NCBI RefSeq assembly: GCF_900105245.1
Contig: NZ_FNSZ01000001.1
Coordinates: 2,294,001 to 2,358,000 of the forward strand
Length of the DNA stretch: 64,000 bases
From: Streptomyces sp. 1222.5
GTDB lineage: Bacteria; Actinomycetota; Actinomycetes; Streptomycetales; Streptomycetaceae
Direction: 5' to 3'
Within the stretch, counting starts at the first letter, position 1. Every line of letters begins with the position of its first letter. Both the position numbers and the translations under genes were made by a program. A model generated the notes under the pieces. It saw only the letters and a list, made by a program, of their open reading frames with translations, ran no database searches and was not told the DNA's origin. Positions 20,285 to 29,952 of the stretch are shown here, piece after piece.

Positions 20285-21805
20285 TTACGGGGCGTTTCCG
20301 GCGGGCGGCGGGGGCGCCTTCTCCGCCGTCTGCCCGCTCGTGGCGAGGCGGCTGTGCTTACGGCCGTAGAGGAAGTAGACGAAGAAGCCGATCACCATCC
20401 AGATGGCGAACCGCAGCCAGGTCTCGGCCGGCAGGTTGAGCATCAGCCACAGCGTGGCGCAGACGGACACGATCGGCACGAAGGGCACCCACGGGGTCCG
20501 GAAGGCACGCGGCAGGTCCGGGCGGGACTTGCGCAGGATGATCACGCTGATCGCGACGACCACGAAGGCGAACAGCGTGCCGATGTTCACCAGTTCGGCC
20601 AGCTCGCTCAGACTGGTGAAGCCGGCGACGATCGCGATGATCACACCGAGCAGGATGGTGGGCCGGTGCGGGGTCTTGAACTTCGGGTGGACGCGCGAGA
20701 AGAAGCGCGGCAGCAGTCCGTCGCGGCTCATCGCGAAGAACACCCGGGTCTGGCCCAGCAGCAGGATCAGGCACACGGTGGTCAGGCCGATGGCGGCGCC
20801 GAAGCTGATCACGCCCGCGTACCAGGGGTGCCCGATGGCCTTGAAGGCGTCGGCGAGGGGGGCCTCCACCGACAGCCGGGTGTACTTCTGCATGCCGGTG
20901 ACGACGATGGACACGGCGACGTACAGCACGGTGCAGATGAGCAGCGAGCCCAGGATGCCGCGCGGCATGTCCCGCTGCGGGTTGCGGGTCTCCTCCGCGG
21001 CGGTGGCGACGATGTCGAAGCCGATGAAGGCGAAGAACACCACCGAGGCCGCGGTGAAGATGCCCATCACGCCGAAGTTGGCCGGTGCCCAGCCGAACAT
21101 CAGCTGCACGAGCGGGGCGCCCAGGTTGCCGCCCGCCTTCACCGGCTCCGCGGGCGGGACGAACGGCTTGTAGTTCTCGCCGCGGATGAAGAACGCGCCG
21201 GCGATGATCACGATCAGCACGACGGCCACCTTGATGGCGACGACGACCGAGGTGATCCGCGCGGACAGCTTCATGCCGAGGACGAGGATGCCGGTGAGCA
21301 CCAGCACCAGGGCGGCGGCGAGGATGTCGAAGCCGAATCCGTGGGCGCCGTCCCGCCCGGCGAGGTACGCCGGCAGGTGCCAGCCGGCGTTGTCCAGCAG
21401 CGAGCGGATGTAGCCGGCCCAGCCGACCGCCACCACCGCCGTGCCCAGCGCGAACTCCAGCACCAGGTCCCAGCCGATGATCCAGGCGGGCAGCTCGCCG
21501 AGGGAGGCGTAGCTGAACGTGTACGCCGAGCCCGCCACGGGGACCGTGGACGCGAACTCCGCGTAGCACAGGGCGGCGAGGGCGCAGACGACACCGGCCG
21601 CGACGAAGGACAGGGCCACCGCCGGACCGGCGTTGTTCCTGGCGACCTGTCCGGTGAGGACGAAGATGCCGGTGCCGATGATGACACCGACACCGAACAC
21701 CGTCAGATCGAGCGCGGAGAGGGACTTCTTGAGCGAATGCTCCGGTTCCTCGGTGTCCCGGATGGACTGCTCGACGTTTTTCGTCCGGAAGAGCGCGCTG
21801 CTCAC
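20285..21805 (-). CDS. APC-superfamily amino acid permease
   Basis: A membrane transporter of 506 residues with about 12-14 helices. The signature near the first helix (SLSALDLTVFGVGVIIGTGIFVLTG) and TAAEETRNPQRDMPRGILGSL identify the cationic-amino-acid/YfnA-type branch of the APC family, so it probably imports an amino acid by cation coupling. The start is GTG 21805 (VSSALFRTKN), with GGAGG seven bases upstream; an in-frame extension to 21895 lacks a ribosome site. It lies downstream of dxs in the same direction but behind a hairpin, so it is likely a separate unit. Confidence 0.9.
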   Translation of the reverse strand: MSSALFRTKNVEQSIRDTEEPEHSLKKSLSALDLTVFGVGVIIGTGIFVLTGQVARNNAGPAVALSFVAAGVVCALAALCYAEFASTVPVAGSAYTFSYASLGELPAWIIGWDLVLEFALGTAVVAVGWAGYIRSLLDNAGWHLPAYLAGRDGAHGFGFDILAAALVLVLTGILVLGMKLSARITSVVVAIKVAVVLIVIIAGAFFIRGENYKPFVPPAEPVKAGGNLGAPLVQLMFGWAPANFGVMGIFTAASVVFFAFIGFDIVATAAEETRNPQRDMPRGILGSLLICTVLYVAVSIVVTGMQKYTRLSVEAPLADAFKAIGHPWYAGVISFGAAIGLTTVCLILLLGQTRVFFAMSRDGLLPRFFSRVHPKFKTPHRPTILLGVIIAIVAGFTSLSELAELVNIGTLFAFVVVAISVIILRKSRPDLPRAFRTPWVPFVPIVSVCATLWLMLNLPAETWLRFAIWMVIGFFVYFLYGRKHSRLATSGQTAEKAPPPPAGNAP

Positions 21806-21900
21806 GTTCCTGCCTCCCACGCTTGTGAGGCCTCGATATGGCTCAACATGATCGAGAGGGTCGGGACTCGTATGCCCCGGCACAGGCAGGTTCACGCAGA

Positions 21901-21942
21901 CGGGCCGGTTCCGCCACCGCAGAAGGCGGCGGAACCGGCCCG
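21901..21942 (-). terminator. terminator after dxs
   Basis: Inverted repeat CGGGCCGGTTCCGCC / GGCGGAACCGGCCCG (15 bp, 12-base loop), 15 bases downstream of the dxs stop. Confidence 0.75.
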
Positions 21943-21956
21943 GAAGTGCGCTGTCC

Positions 21957-23885
21957 CTAGTCGCGCGCGGTTTCCACGGATTCCACCGCGTCCGCCGTTC
22001 GGTCGAACCGGCCGTCCATCTTGGAGACCAGGCCGGTGACCTGACGGGCGATGTCCGGCGCGGTCAGCCCGATCTCGGCGAGCACCTCGGCGCGGGAGGC
22101 GTGGTCGAGGAAGCGCGGCGGGATGCCGAAGTCACGCAGCGGGACGTCCACGCCCGCGTCGCGCAGGGTCTGGGCGACGGCCGAGCCGACGCCGCCGACG
22201 CGGCTGTTGTCCTCGACGGTGACGACGACCCGGTGCCGCTCCGCGAGCGGGGCCATGGCCTCGTCGACGGGCTTGACCCAGCGCGGGTCGACCACGGTGG
22301 TGGAGATGCCCTGCTTGTCGAGCAGGCCGGCGACCTCCAGGCACATCGGGGCGAGCGCGCCCACCGAGACCAGCAGCACGTCCGGCTTGTCGGTGCCGGG
22401 CTCGCGCAGCACGTCCATGCCGCCGACGCGGCCGACCGCCGGTACGGCGGGGCCCACGGCTCCCTTGGAGAAGCGCACGACGGTCGGCGCGTCCTCGACG
22501 GCGACGGCCTCGCGCAGCTGGGCCCGCACCTGGTCGGCGTCGCGCGGCGCGGCGAGCCGCAACCCCGGCACGACCTGGAGCAGCGACATGTCCCACATGC
22601 CGTTGTGCGAGGCGCCGTCGGTGCCGGTGACACCGGCCCGGTCCAGCACGAAGGTGACCCCGCACTTGTGCAGGGCGACGTCCATGAGGACCTGGTCGAA
22701 GGCGCGGTTGAGGAAGGTGGCGTAGACGGCGAAGACGGGGTGCACGCCCGCGTGCGCGAGGCCGGCGGCGGAGACGGCGCCGTGCTGCTCGGCGATCCCG
22801 ACGTCGTACACCCGGTCGGGGAAGCGCTTGGCGAACTTGTCCAGGCCGACCGGCTGGAGCATGGCCGCGGTGATGGCGACGATGTCGTCGCGCTCCTCGC
22901 CGAGCCGGACCATCTCCTCGCCGAACACGGAGGTCCAGTCGGCGCCGGAGGACGCGATCGGCAGACCGGTGTCGGGGTGGATCTTGCCGACGGCGTGGAA
23001 GCGGTCGGCCTCGTCCTGCAGGGCGGGCTGGTAGCCGCGGCCCTTCTCGGTGAGGCAGTGCACGATGACCGGGCCGCCGAACCGCTTGGCCCGCGCCAGC
23101 GCCGACTCCAGCGCCTCGATGTCGTGGCCGTCGATGGGGCCGACGTACTTCAGGCCCAGGTCCTCGAACATGCCCTGCGGGGCGATGAAGTCCTTCAGCC
23201 CCTTCTTGGCGCCGTGCAGGGTCTCGTACAGCGGCCTGCCGACGACCGGGGTGCGGTCGAGGATGTCCTTGGTGCGGGCGAGGAAACGCTCGTACCCGTC
23301 GGTGGTGCGCAGGGTCGCCAGGTGGTTCGCCAGGCCGCCGATGGTCGGCGCGTACGACCGCTCGTTGTCGTTGACGACGATGACCAGCGGGCGGTCCTTG
23401 GCCTCGGCGATGTTGTTCAGCGCCTCCCAGGCCATGCCGCCGGTCAGCGCGCCGTCACCGATGACCGCGACGACGTGGCTGTCCCGCCTGCGCAGCTCGT
23501 TGGCCTTGGCGATGCCGTCGGCCCAGCCGAGCACGGTCGAGGCGTGGCTGTTCTCGATGACGTCGTGCTCGGACTCGGCCTGCGAGGGGTAGCCGGACAG
23601 GCCGCCCTTCATCTTCAGCCGGGAGAAGTCCTGCCGGCCCGTGAGCAGCTTGTGCACGTACGACTGGTGGCCGGTGTCCCAGAGGACCTTGTCCTTCGGG
23701 GAGTGGAAGACGCGGTGCAGGGCGATGGTGAGCTCGACCACGCCGAGGTTGGGGCCGAGGTGGCCGCCGGTCTTGGAGACGGCGTCGACGAGGAAGGTCC
23801 GGATCTCCCCGGCCAGCTGGTCCAGCTCCTCCAGGCTGAGCCGGTCCAGATCGCGCGGTCCCCTGATGCGGGTCAGCATCGGCAC
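21957..23885 (-). CDS. dxs: 1-deoxy-D-xylulose-5-phosphate synthase
   Basis: First enzyme of the MEP isoprenoid pathway; condenses pyruvate and glyceraldehyde 3-phosphate with thiamine diphosphate. 642 residues, full length. The TPP-binding motif [19 protein letters not shown] lies near residue 150; [14 protein letters not shown] and [20 protein letters not shown] are also diagnostic. GTG start 23885, with AAGGAGG five bases upstream. It ends in a hairpin and stands alone. Its place next to the xyl-type operon is conserved in Streptomyces. Confidence 0.97.
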   Translation of the reverse strand: MPMLTRIRGPRDLDRLSLEELDQLAGEIRTFLVDAVSKTGGHLGPNLGVVELTIALHRVFHSPKDKVLWDTGHQSYVHKLLTGRQDFSRLKMKGGLSGYPSQAESEHDVIENSHASTVLGWADGIAKANELRRRDSHVVAVIGDGALTGGMAWEALNNIAEAKDRPLVIVVNDNERSYAPTIGGLANHLATLRTTDGYERFLARTKDILDRTPVVGRPLYETLHGAKKGLKDFIAPQGMFEDLGLKYVGPIDGHDIEALESALARAKRFGGPVIVHCLTEKGRGYQPALQDEADRFHAVGKIHPDTGLPIASSGADWTSVFGEEMVRLGEERDDIVAITAAMLQPVGLDKFAKRFPDRVYDVGIAEQHGAVSAAGLAHAGVHPVFAVYATFLNRAFDQVLMDVALHKCGVTFVLDRAGVTGTDGASHNGMWDMSLLQVVPGLRLAAPRDADQVRAQLREAVAVEDAPTVVRFSKGAVGPAVPAVGRVGGMDVLREPGTDKPDVLLVSVGALAPMCLEVAGLLDKQGISTTVVDPRWVKPVDEAMAPLAERHRVVVTVEDNSRVGGVGSAVAQTLRDAGVDVPLRDFGIPPRFLDHASRAEVLAEIGLTAPDIARQVTGLVSKMDGRFDRTADAVESVETARD

Positions 23886-23968
23886 CCGTGCCTCCTTGCA
23901 GTAGAGCTGATCGAGCTGTTGCCGGGCTTGTCGAGTCTAATGTTCGCGCTGTGCACGACACGACAGCG

Positions 23969-23991
23969 CCCGGCACCTTCGGAGTGCCGGG
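23969..23991 (-). terminator. hairpin downstream of the xylose-type ABC operon
   Basis: CCCGGCAC / GTGCCGGG with a 7-base loop containing TTCGG, about 95 bases after the permease stop. Longer GC-rich imperfect repeats lie between. A probable end of the ABC operon transcript. Confidence 0.45.
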
Positions 23992-24084
23992 CAGCTGAGA
24001 AGGGGCGCGGGCGACCGCGTGGCCGGTCGCGGAGGACCGGAACCCGCGGTCGGACCCACGCCCCTGCGGCGGGACCGGGATCGC

Positions 24085-25395
24085 TTACGCGCGACCCGCC
24101 GTCTTCTGCGTCTTGCGGGTGATCGAGTCGATGACGACCGTGGTCAGCAGCACAGCCGCGGTGATCATGTACTTCACCGGCTCGGCGATGGACTCCAGCT
24201 GGAGACCGTACTGGATGGACACGATCACCAGCACACCGAGGAGCGCGTTCCACGTGCGGCCGCGGCCACCGAAGAGCGAGGTGCCACCGATGACGGCCGC
24301 GGCGATCGCGTTCATCAGCAGGTCACCGGTACCGGCGCTCTGGTTGGCGGAGGCGATCTTCGAGGCCAGGAAGAGACCGCCGATGGCGGCGAAGCCGCCG
24401 GAGATCGCGAAGACCGAGATGCGCACCGCGGTGACGTTGATGCCCGCACGCCGGGACGCCTCCACGCTGCCGCCGAGCGCGAAGATCTTGCGGCCGTACG
24501 GGGTGCGCCGGAGCACGAAGTCCGTGCCGACCAGGAAGGCGAGGAAGATCACCGTGGCCAGCGGCAGGCCCTTGTACTGGTTGTACAGGTAGGCCGCGGC
24601 GAAGGAGACGACGGCCAGCAGCACCGTGCGCAGGACCGTGTCGCTGAGCGGCCGGGACGGGACGCCCGCGGCCTCTCGGCGCCGGTTGCCGAGGAAGGAG
24701 CTGACGAAGAACAGCGCCACCACGACGACCGCCAGACCGTAGGCGGCGCCGACGTCCGTGAAGGTGTACGTGGTCAGCTTGCCGATCAGACCGTCGCTGT
24801 CGAGGTTGATCGTGCCGTCCTCGCCCAGCACCTTCAGCATGAAGCCGAGCCAGAACAGCAGGCCGGCCAGGGTGACGGCGAAGGCGGGGGCGCCGAGCAC
24901 CGCGAAGAAGAAGCCGTGCAGCGAGCCGATGGCGGCACCGGCGGCGATGGCGACCAGCACGGCCACCCACTCGGGCCAGCCCTGGTTGACCGTGAGGACG
25001 GCGGCGAGGGCGCTGGCCGCGCCGCTGACCGAGCCGACGGAGAGGTCGATCTCGCCGAGCAGCAGCACGAAGACGATGCCGACGGAGATCATGCCCGTGC
25101 CGACCATCGTGACCGTGATGTTGCTGATGTTCTGCGCGGAGAGGAACTCGGAGTTCAGGACCTGGAAGATGATGCAGATGATCGCGAGACCCAGGACGAC
25201 CGGGAGGGAACCCAGCTCACCGGCCTTCATCTTGCGCTTGAACTCGGTCCAGTAGCCGAGCAGGCCCTGCTCGCGCACCAGGAGGCGCGGGTCGACCGCG
25301 GTGACGGCGGCGGCCGCTGCCTCGGGGTTCTCGACGACGTGCTCGCCCTCGCCGGGCGTCTTGTCGAGATTCGCGGAGGTGTTGTCGAGGCTCAC
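24085..25395 (-). CDS. xylH: sugar ABC transporter permease (XylH type)
   Basis: Membrane permease of a pentose-type ABC importer, 436 residues with about 10-12 helices. GEIDLSVGSVSGAASALAAVL and the NGLL/EAA-like segment AGINVTAVRISVFAISGGFAAIGG are typical of the XylH/RbsC branch; FGGRGRTWNALLGVLV near the C terminus also fits. The GTG start at 25395 overlaps the ATPase stop by 4 bases (GTGA), so translation is coupled. It is the last gene of a binding protein, ATPase, permease operon under a ROK regulator. Xylose is the likely substrate from the known family and context, not proven here. Confidence 0.88.
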   Translation of the reverse strand: MSLDNTSANLDKTPGEGEHVVENPEAAAAAVTAVDPRLLVREQGLLGYWTEFKRKMKAGELGSLPVVLGLAIICIIFQVLNSEFLSAQNISNITVTMVGTGMISVGIVFVLLLGEIDLSVGSVSGAASALAAVLTVNQGWPEWVAVLVAIAAGAAIGSLHGFFFAVLGAPAFAVTLAGLLFWLGFMLKVLGEDGTINLDSDGLIGKLTTYTFTDVGAAYGLAVVVVALFFVSSFLGNRRREAAGVPSRPLSDTVLRTVLLAVVSFAAAYLYNQYKGLPLATVIFLAFLVGTDFVLRRTPYGRKIFALGGSVEASRRAGINVTAVRISVFAISGGFAAIGGLFLASKIASANQSAGTGDLLMNAIAAAVIGGTSLFGGRGRTWNALLGVLVIVSIQYGLQLESIAEPVKYMITAAVLLTTVVIDSITRKTQKTAGRA

Positions 25396-26183
25396 TTGGA
25401 AACCTCCCCGTTCGTGCTGGACGTGCGCGCGGCACGGCGGGTCACGGCGTTGTCGGTGGCGCCGGTGATGGCGGAGATGATCTCCTCCTGCGAGGTCGTC
25501 TTGACCTCGAAGACGCCGTTGTTGCGGCCGAGGCGCAGGACGGCGACCTTGTCGGCCACCGCCTTCACGTCCGCCATGTTGTGGCTGATGAGGATGACGG
25601 CGTGACCGCGCTCGCGCAGGCGCTCCACCAGGTCGAGGACCTGGGCGGTCTGCTCGACGCCGAGGGCCGCGGTGGGCTCGTCGAGGATGACCAGCTTCGG
25701 GTCGCCGAGCATGGAGCGGGCGATGGCCACGGTCTGGCGCTGACCGCCGGAGAGCGAGGCGATCGGGATGCGGACGCTCGGGATGCGGATCGAGAGGGTG
25801 GTGAGGAGCTCGCGGGCGCGGCGCTCCATCTCCACCTCGTCGAGGACGCCCCACTTCCTCAGCTCACGGCCGAGGAACAGGTTGCCGACGACGTCGATGT
25901 TGTCGCACAGCGCGAGGTCCTGGTAGACCGTCGCGATGCCCAGGGACTGGGCGTCGTGCGGGCGGCTGATGGAGACGGCTTCGCCGTTCCACTCGATAGC
26001 GCCCTCGTCGATGGGGTGCACGCCGGCGATCGTCTTGACCAGCGTGGACTTTCCGGCACCGTTGTCGCCCACCAGGGCGACCACCTCACCGGCGTGGACC
26101 TCAAGCTCTACGTCGGTGAGCGCCTGAACGGCACCGAACCGCTTGGAGACCCCGCGCAACGCCAGCACGGGCGTAGCGGACAC
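25392..26183 (-). CDS. xylG: sugar ABC transporter ATP-binding protein (XylG type)
   Basis: ATPase of the importer. I take GTG 26183 (begins VSATPVLALRGVSKRFGAV), 263 residues, because AAGGAG lies 9 bases upstream; ATG 26192 would abut the same site. Walker A GDNGAGKSTLVK, Q-loop YQDLALCD, signature LSGGQRQTVAIAR, Walker B LVILDEPTAAL and the switch His in LISHNM are all present. This is a single-cassette protein, about half the size of E. coli XylG/RbsA, as usual in actinobacteria, and would act as a homodimer. A 195-base gap with a hairpin separates it from the binding-protein gene. Confidence 0.93.
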   Translation of the reverse strand: MSATPVLALRGVSKRFGAVQALTDVELEVHAGEVVALVGDNGAGKSTLVKTIAGVHPIDEGAIEWNGEAVSISRPHDAQSLGIATVYQDLALCDNIDVVGNLFLGRELRKWGVLDEVEMERRARELLTTLSIRIPSVRIPIASLSGGQRQTVAIARSMLGDPKLVILDEPTAALGVEQTAQVLDLVERLRERGHAVILISHNMADVKAVADKVAVLRLGRNNGVFEVKTTSQEEIISAITGATDNAVTRRAARTSSTNGEVSK

Positions 26184-26321
26184 GTGAACCATCTCCTTCG
26201 CCGCCTGACCCGGCGGGAGGTTGTGCAGAAGTTTGGAGGAGTTTTCCGTCCGGCGCCCCGCGCCGAGCTTGCGGGGCTGTGTGATGCGCGGGGCACCGGA
26301 GGAGCCTTGGGCAGTCTGTCG

Positions 26322-26366
26322 CTCTTCCCGCGGGTGTTCACGGACGAACACCCGGGGCGGGAAGAG
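26322..26366 (-). terminator. intercistronic hairpin after the xylF-type gene
   Basis: Arms CTCTTCCCGCGGGTGTTC and GAACACCCGGGGCGGGAAGAG pair over 18 bp with a 3-base bulge, starting 13 bases after the binding-protein stop. It lies inside the operon, so it is better read as a partial terminator or mRNA-stabilising stem that raises binding-protein output relative to the ATPase and permease. Confidence 0.65.
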
Positions 26367-26378
26367 ACTCGGGACCGC

Positions 26379-27494
26379 TTACTTCAGACCGAGCTTGGCG
26401 CAGGCGGCCTTGTACTTGCCGGTGCAGATCTCGTCGATCGTGTAGACGCCGTCCTTGACGACGGTGTCCTTGATGTTCTCCTTGGTCAGCGAGGTGACCG
26501 GGACGAGCACCGACGGGACGTCCTGCGCGGAGCCCGAGGAGACCTTGTCCTTGGCGACGGAGTCCAGGCTCTCGCCCTTGGCGAGCGCCACGGCCATCTC
26601 GGCGGCGGCGTCGGCCTCGGGGGCGTAGGGCTTGTAGACGCTCATGTACTGCTCACCGGCGACGATGCGCTGCACACCCGCGAGTTCGGCGTCCTGGCCG
26701 GTGACCGGGACCTTGACGCCCGCGGCGTTGAGGGCGGTGATGATACCGCCGGCCATGCCGTCGTTGGCGGAGTACACGCCCGCGATCTTGCCCTTGCCGA
26801 CCGAGGAGATCGCCGCCTCCATCTCGGAGTTGGCGTTGTCCGGCGACCACTCCTTGGTGTCGTACTCCTTGGCGATGGTGACCTTGCCGTCGAGGACGGA
26901 GTGCGCGCCCTTCTTGAACTGGGCGGCGTTCGGGTCGGTCACCGAGCCGTTGACCATGACGATCTTGGAGGACTTGGTGGCCTTGCTGCCCAGCGCCTTC
27001 AGCAGGGCCTCGCCCTGGGTCTTGCCGACCTGCTCGTTGTCGAACGAGGTGTAGGCGCTGATCGGGCCCTCGGCGAGACGGTCGTAGGCGACGACCTTGA
27101 TGCCGGCGTCCTTGGCCTTCTGGACCGAGTTCTGGATGGCCTTGGCGTCCACCGCGTCCAGGATCAGGACGTCCACCTTGTTGGTGATCATGGTGTCGAC
27201 CTGCTGCGCCTGCAGGTTCGCGTCCTGGCGGGCGTTGTTGTACTGGACGGTCGCCTTGCCGTTCGTCAGCTCCTTGATCTTCTTCTCGATCAGCGGCTTG
27301 TCGAACTTCTCGTAACGAGCGGTCTTGTTCTCCGGCAGGAGCAGGCCGACCTTGATGTCGTCGCCCTTCTTGGCCGACGCGGAGGAAGAGTCGTCGTTGC
27401 CCTTCGACTCCTTGGCGCTGCCACAAGCCGCGAGCGAGACGGCCATCGCACCGGCGGCAATGGCAACGGCGGCACGACGCATACGTGCGTTCAC
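26379..27494 (-). CDS. xylF: sugar ABC transporter substrate-binding lipoprotein (XylF type)
   Basis: Extracytoplasmic sugar receptor, 371 residues. A basic start, a hydrophobic stretch and the lipobox LAAC (Cys24) show a lipoprotein signal. The mature part is a periplasmic-binding protein of the ribose/xylose type: IKVGLLLPENKTARYEKFDKP, DVLILDAVDAKAIQNSV, GIKVVAYDRL, GVYSANDGMAGGIITAL, VTGQDAELAGVQRI. GTG start 27494, with GGAGG eight bases upstream. First gene of the operon; the ROK gene lies upstream in the same direction. Xylose specificity is inferred from similarity to XylF. Confidence 0.92.
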   Translation of the reverse strand: MNARMRRAAVAIAAGAMAVSLAACGSAKESKGNDDSSSASAKKGDDIKVGLLLPENKTARYEKFDKPLIEKKIKELTNGKATVQYNNARQDANLQAQQVDTMITNKVDVLILDAVDAKAIQNSVQKAKDAGIKVVAYDRLAEGPISAYTSFDNEQVGKTQGEALLKALGSKATKSSKIVMVNGSVTDPNAAQFKKGAHSVLDGKVTIAKEYDTKEWSPDNANSEMEAAISSVGKGKIAGVYSANDGMAGGIITALNAAGVKVPVTGQDAELAGVQRIVAGEQYMSVYKPYAPEADAAAEMAVALAKGESLDSVAKDKVSSGSAQDVPSVLVPVTSLTKENIKDTVVKDGVYTIDEICTGKYKAACAKLGLK

Positions 27495-27591
27495 TTCACA
27501 AACCTCCCTGACGAGGCCGCGTCGTTGCGGCCGAGGTGGCTGGAAGTCAACTCGGCCACACGTGCGACGTCAAGAAGTAAATCCTTAACGA

Positions 27592-27609
27592 GATGGCAAC
27601 GGTGCCATC
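27592..27609 (-). promoter_or_regulatory. inverted repeat between the ROK gene and the xylF-type gene
   Basis: GATGGCA-ACGG-TGCCATC is a perfect 7-bp inverted repeat with a 4-base centre, 7 bases past the ROK stop and about 98 bases before the xylF-type start. It may be a short terminator of the ROK gene or an operator for the ROK protein; the sequence alone does not decide. Confidence 0.45.
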
Positions 27610-27615
27610 CGTTCT

Positions 27616-28815
27616 CTAAGTGAAGGCAGGCGTGGCCATCGACAGTGATCCGTCCAAAAGGGTCGAATCGCCCATCTCGCTGAGGGCGAGGGCAAGCGCC
27701 CCGAGCACCTCGGCACGGCCCCCAAGAGCCCCCGGGAGAACGGACAGTTGGCGCGCCGCGCTGGGGATTGCGTAGCGGCCGACGGACTCCCTGATCGGCC
27801 CGAGCACCAGCTCACCGGCCTCGGCGAGATCACCGCCGAGGACCACCCTGCTCGGGTTCAGCAGATTGCAGAGATTGGCCACTCCACTGCCGATGTGGCG
27901 GCCGACGTCGGCGATCACCCGACGACAGCCCGGGTCTCCGTCCCTGGCCAGCCGTACGACACCCTCCATGGTCAGGTCGGGTCCGTGGCTGGGCTGGAGC
28001 AGCGGGAGCACATAGCGTGCGGCCGCGAACGTCTCCAGGCAGCCGCGGTTGCCGCAACGGCAGACCGGGCCGGATTCGTCGAGTGTAATATGTCCGATTT
28101 CGCCAGCGGTGCCACCGGGCCCGCGGTAGATCTTCCCGTCGATCACCAGACCGGCGCCGACACCGCTCGCGACCTTGATGTAAGCAAGATCACGCACGCC
28201 CTTGCCGCTGCCCCAGACGAGCTCGCCGAGGGCGCCGAGGTTGGCGTCGTTGTCCACGTGAACGGGCACGCCGAGCCGTTCCCGCAGTTCCTCCGCGGGC
28301 TTGGTGCCGCCCCAGCCGGGCAGGATCGCGGTGGACCCCAGCGTCCCCGACTCCACGTCGATCGGGCCCGGCACGCCGAGCCCCACGCCGGCCACCTTGG
28401 ACCGGTCCACCCCCGTTGCTGCGATCAGGCGACTGACCAGCTCCTCGGCCCGGTCGAAGCCCTGCGCGGAGGACGCGTCGACGTCCAGCGGCTCGGACTC
28501 CTCGGCCAGCACCTGGTGGGCGAGGTTCCCGATCGCGACGCGCAGATGGGTGTGCCCGAAGTCGACGCCGATGACGATGCCGGCGTCACCGCTCAGGCTG
28601 ACGCTGCGGGCCCGTCGGCCGCCCGCCGATGTGGGCGTGACCTCGACGGTTCCGCCGTCCTTGAGCTCCCGCACGATGTTGGAGACGGTCGCGGCGGACA
28701 GACCGGTCGTCCGCGCGATCTCCGCCTGCGTGAGGGACCCTGCCAGGCGTACGGCCCGGACGACCCGCTCCAGGTTGGCTCGGTGCAGCGATGACTGCGA
28801 CCCTGGAGTCTCCAC
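27616..28815 (-). CDS. ROK-family transcriptional regulator (Rok7B7-like)
   Basis: A 399-residue regulator. Start GTG 28815 (VETPGSQSSLHRAN) is fixed by AGGAGG six bases upstream. An N-terminal winged helix-turn-helix (LTQAEIARTTGLSAATVSNIVREL, about residues 30-53) precedes a ROK sugar-kinase-like domain with GVDFGHTHLRVAIGN (ATP site), the VDNDANLGALGE block and the zinc motif CRCGNRGCLE. Its position directly upstream of the xylose-type operon and downstream of ngc matches S. coelicolor Rok7B7 (SCO6008), reported to control xylose uptake and to affect catabolite control. A sugar or phosphosugar effector is likely. Confidence 0.9.
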   Translation of the reverse strand: METPGSQSSLHRANLERVVRAVRLAGSLTQAEIARTTGLSAATVSNIVRELKDGGTVEVTPTSAGGRRARSVSLSGDAGIVIGVDFGHTHLRVAIGNLAHQVLAEESEPLDVDASSAQGFDRAEELVSRLIAATGVDRSKVAGVGLGVPGPIDVESGTLGSTAILPGWGGTKPAEELRERLGVPVHVDNDANLGALGELVWGSGKGVRDLAYIKVASGVGAGLVIDGKIYRGPGGTAGEIGHITLDESGPVCRCGNRGCLETFAAARYVLPLLQPSHGPDLTMEGVVRLARDGDPGCRRVIADVGRHIGSGVANLCNLLNPSRVVLGGDLAEAGELVLGPIRESVGRYAIPSAARQLSVLPGALGGRAEVLGALALALSEMGDSTLLDGSLSMATPAFT

Positions 28816-28946
28816 GACTGACCTCCTGAGCGCGGGGCCGCTTCGGCGAGGCCCCGTGTATGTCCAACTAGTGAACTCTAAGCTGAGCCGTTCGGGGTCA
28901 CTTCCGTCAAGAGGTTGAACCGTTTCCGGGTACGGGACACACCTGT

Positions 28947-28977
28947 GCACGCCGCCCCGGCGACCGGGACGGCGTGC
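28947..28977 (-). terminator. terminator of the ngc-type operon
   Basis: GCACGCCGCCCCGG and CCGGGACGGCGTGC pair over 14 bp with one mismatch and a 3-base loop, 38 bases after the last permease gene and upstream of the ROK promoter region. The remaining 130 bases up to the ROK start hold an AT-richer stretch (ACTAGTGAACTCTAAGC), the probable ROK promoter. Confidence 0.7.
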
Positions 28978-29014
28978 GTTCGAAGGGTCGCGGAGCGCTT
29001 CCCGCGCGCCGCCG

Positions 29015-29938
29015 CTACTTGAGCGTCGCCGAGGTCAGACCCGCCTGCACCTGGCGCTGGAAGGACAGGTAGACGACCAGCATCGGGATCATCGCGATGG
29101 TCACGCCGGCGAAGAGAACGGGCAGGTCGGAGGCGTACCCCTGCTGCTGTTGCAGCTGGATCAGCCCCTGGGTGAGGACGTAGCGCTCGGGGTCGGAACC
29201 GCTCTGCGGCTGCATCAGCACCGTGGGCAGGATGAACTGGTTCCACTGCCCCAGCGTGTTGAAGATGCCGACGCTGATCAGACCGGGCTTCGCCATCGGC
29301 AGCATCACCTGGAAGAAGGTCCGGGTGTGCGAGGCACCGTCCAGGACCGCCGCCTCGAAGACCGCCGTGGGCAGGGTCCGGAAGAAGGAGTGCATGAAGA
29401 ACACCGTGAACGGCATCGAGTAGGCGATGTAGACCAGGATCAGCCCCTGGTAGGTGTTCAGCATGTCCAGCCGTTTGACCATGAAGAACAGCGGGACGAG
29501 GGCCAGGAACACCGGGAACATGGCGCCGGCCACGAAGAAGTAGTAGAGCAGCCGGTTGCCCCAGAACCGGTACCTGGCCAGCACGTACGCGGCCATGGAG
29601 CCGAACAGCATGGTCAGCGGCACGGAGAACACCAGGACGATCACGGTGTTCAGGAAGTAGTCGCCGATGCCCTTGTCCCAGGCCCGGCTGAAGACGTCGA
29701 AGGACCAGCTGTGCGGCCAGCCGAAGGCCGAGCCGCCGATCTGGACGTCGGTCTTGAAGGAGCTGAGGACCAGCCACAGCAGGGGCAGCACGATCAGCAG
29801 GCCCCACAGGGCGAGGAAGCCGTGCGAGAAGACGTTCAGGACCACGCCCTCGCCGCGCCGGTCGCCGGGGCGGACGGGGACCTTGTCCACGGGCCGCTCG
29901 GCGGGGACGGGGGCGGTCTCCTTGATGGGTGCGCTCAT
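29015..29938 (-). CDS. ngcG: carbohydrate ABC transporter permease (NgcG type)
   Basis: A MalG-type permease of 307 residues with six predicted helices and the EAA loop EAAVLDGASHTRTFFQVMLPMAKPG. Start ATG 29938 (MSAPIKETAP). It lies 14 bases after the ngcF-type gene, as the third gene of the operon. From the family and gene order it should be half of the membrane channel for N-acetylglucosamine/N,N'-diacetylchitobiose import. Symbol assigned by gene order and similarity recalled from S. coelicolor SCO6005-6007. Confidence 0.85.
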   Translation of the reverse strand: MSAPIKETAPVPAERPVDKVPVRPGDRRGEGVVLNVFSHGFLALWGLLIVLPLLWLVLSSFKTDVQIGGSAFGWPHSWSFDVFSRAWDKGIGDYFLNTVIVLVFSVPLTMLFGSMAAYVLARYRFWGNRLLYYFFVAGAMFPVFLALVPLFFMVKRLDMLNTYQGLILVYIAYSMPFTVFFMHSFFRTLPTAVFEAAVLDGASHTRTFFQVMLPMAKPGLISVGIFNTLGQWNQFILPTVLMQPQSGSDPERYVLTQGLIQLQQQQGYASDLPVLFAGVTIAMIPMLVVYLSFQRQVQAGLTSATLK

Positions 29939-29952
29939 CCTCGGCACTCCGC

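Noticed and set aside
18911..22039. A 1,042-codon plus-strand frame
   Set aside because: It spans the antisense of two well-supported membrane-protein genes (GT39-like and APC permease) and their spacer; the composition is repetitive Gly/Glu/Arg/Val.
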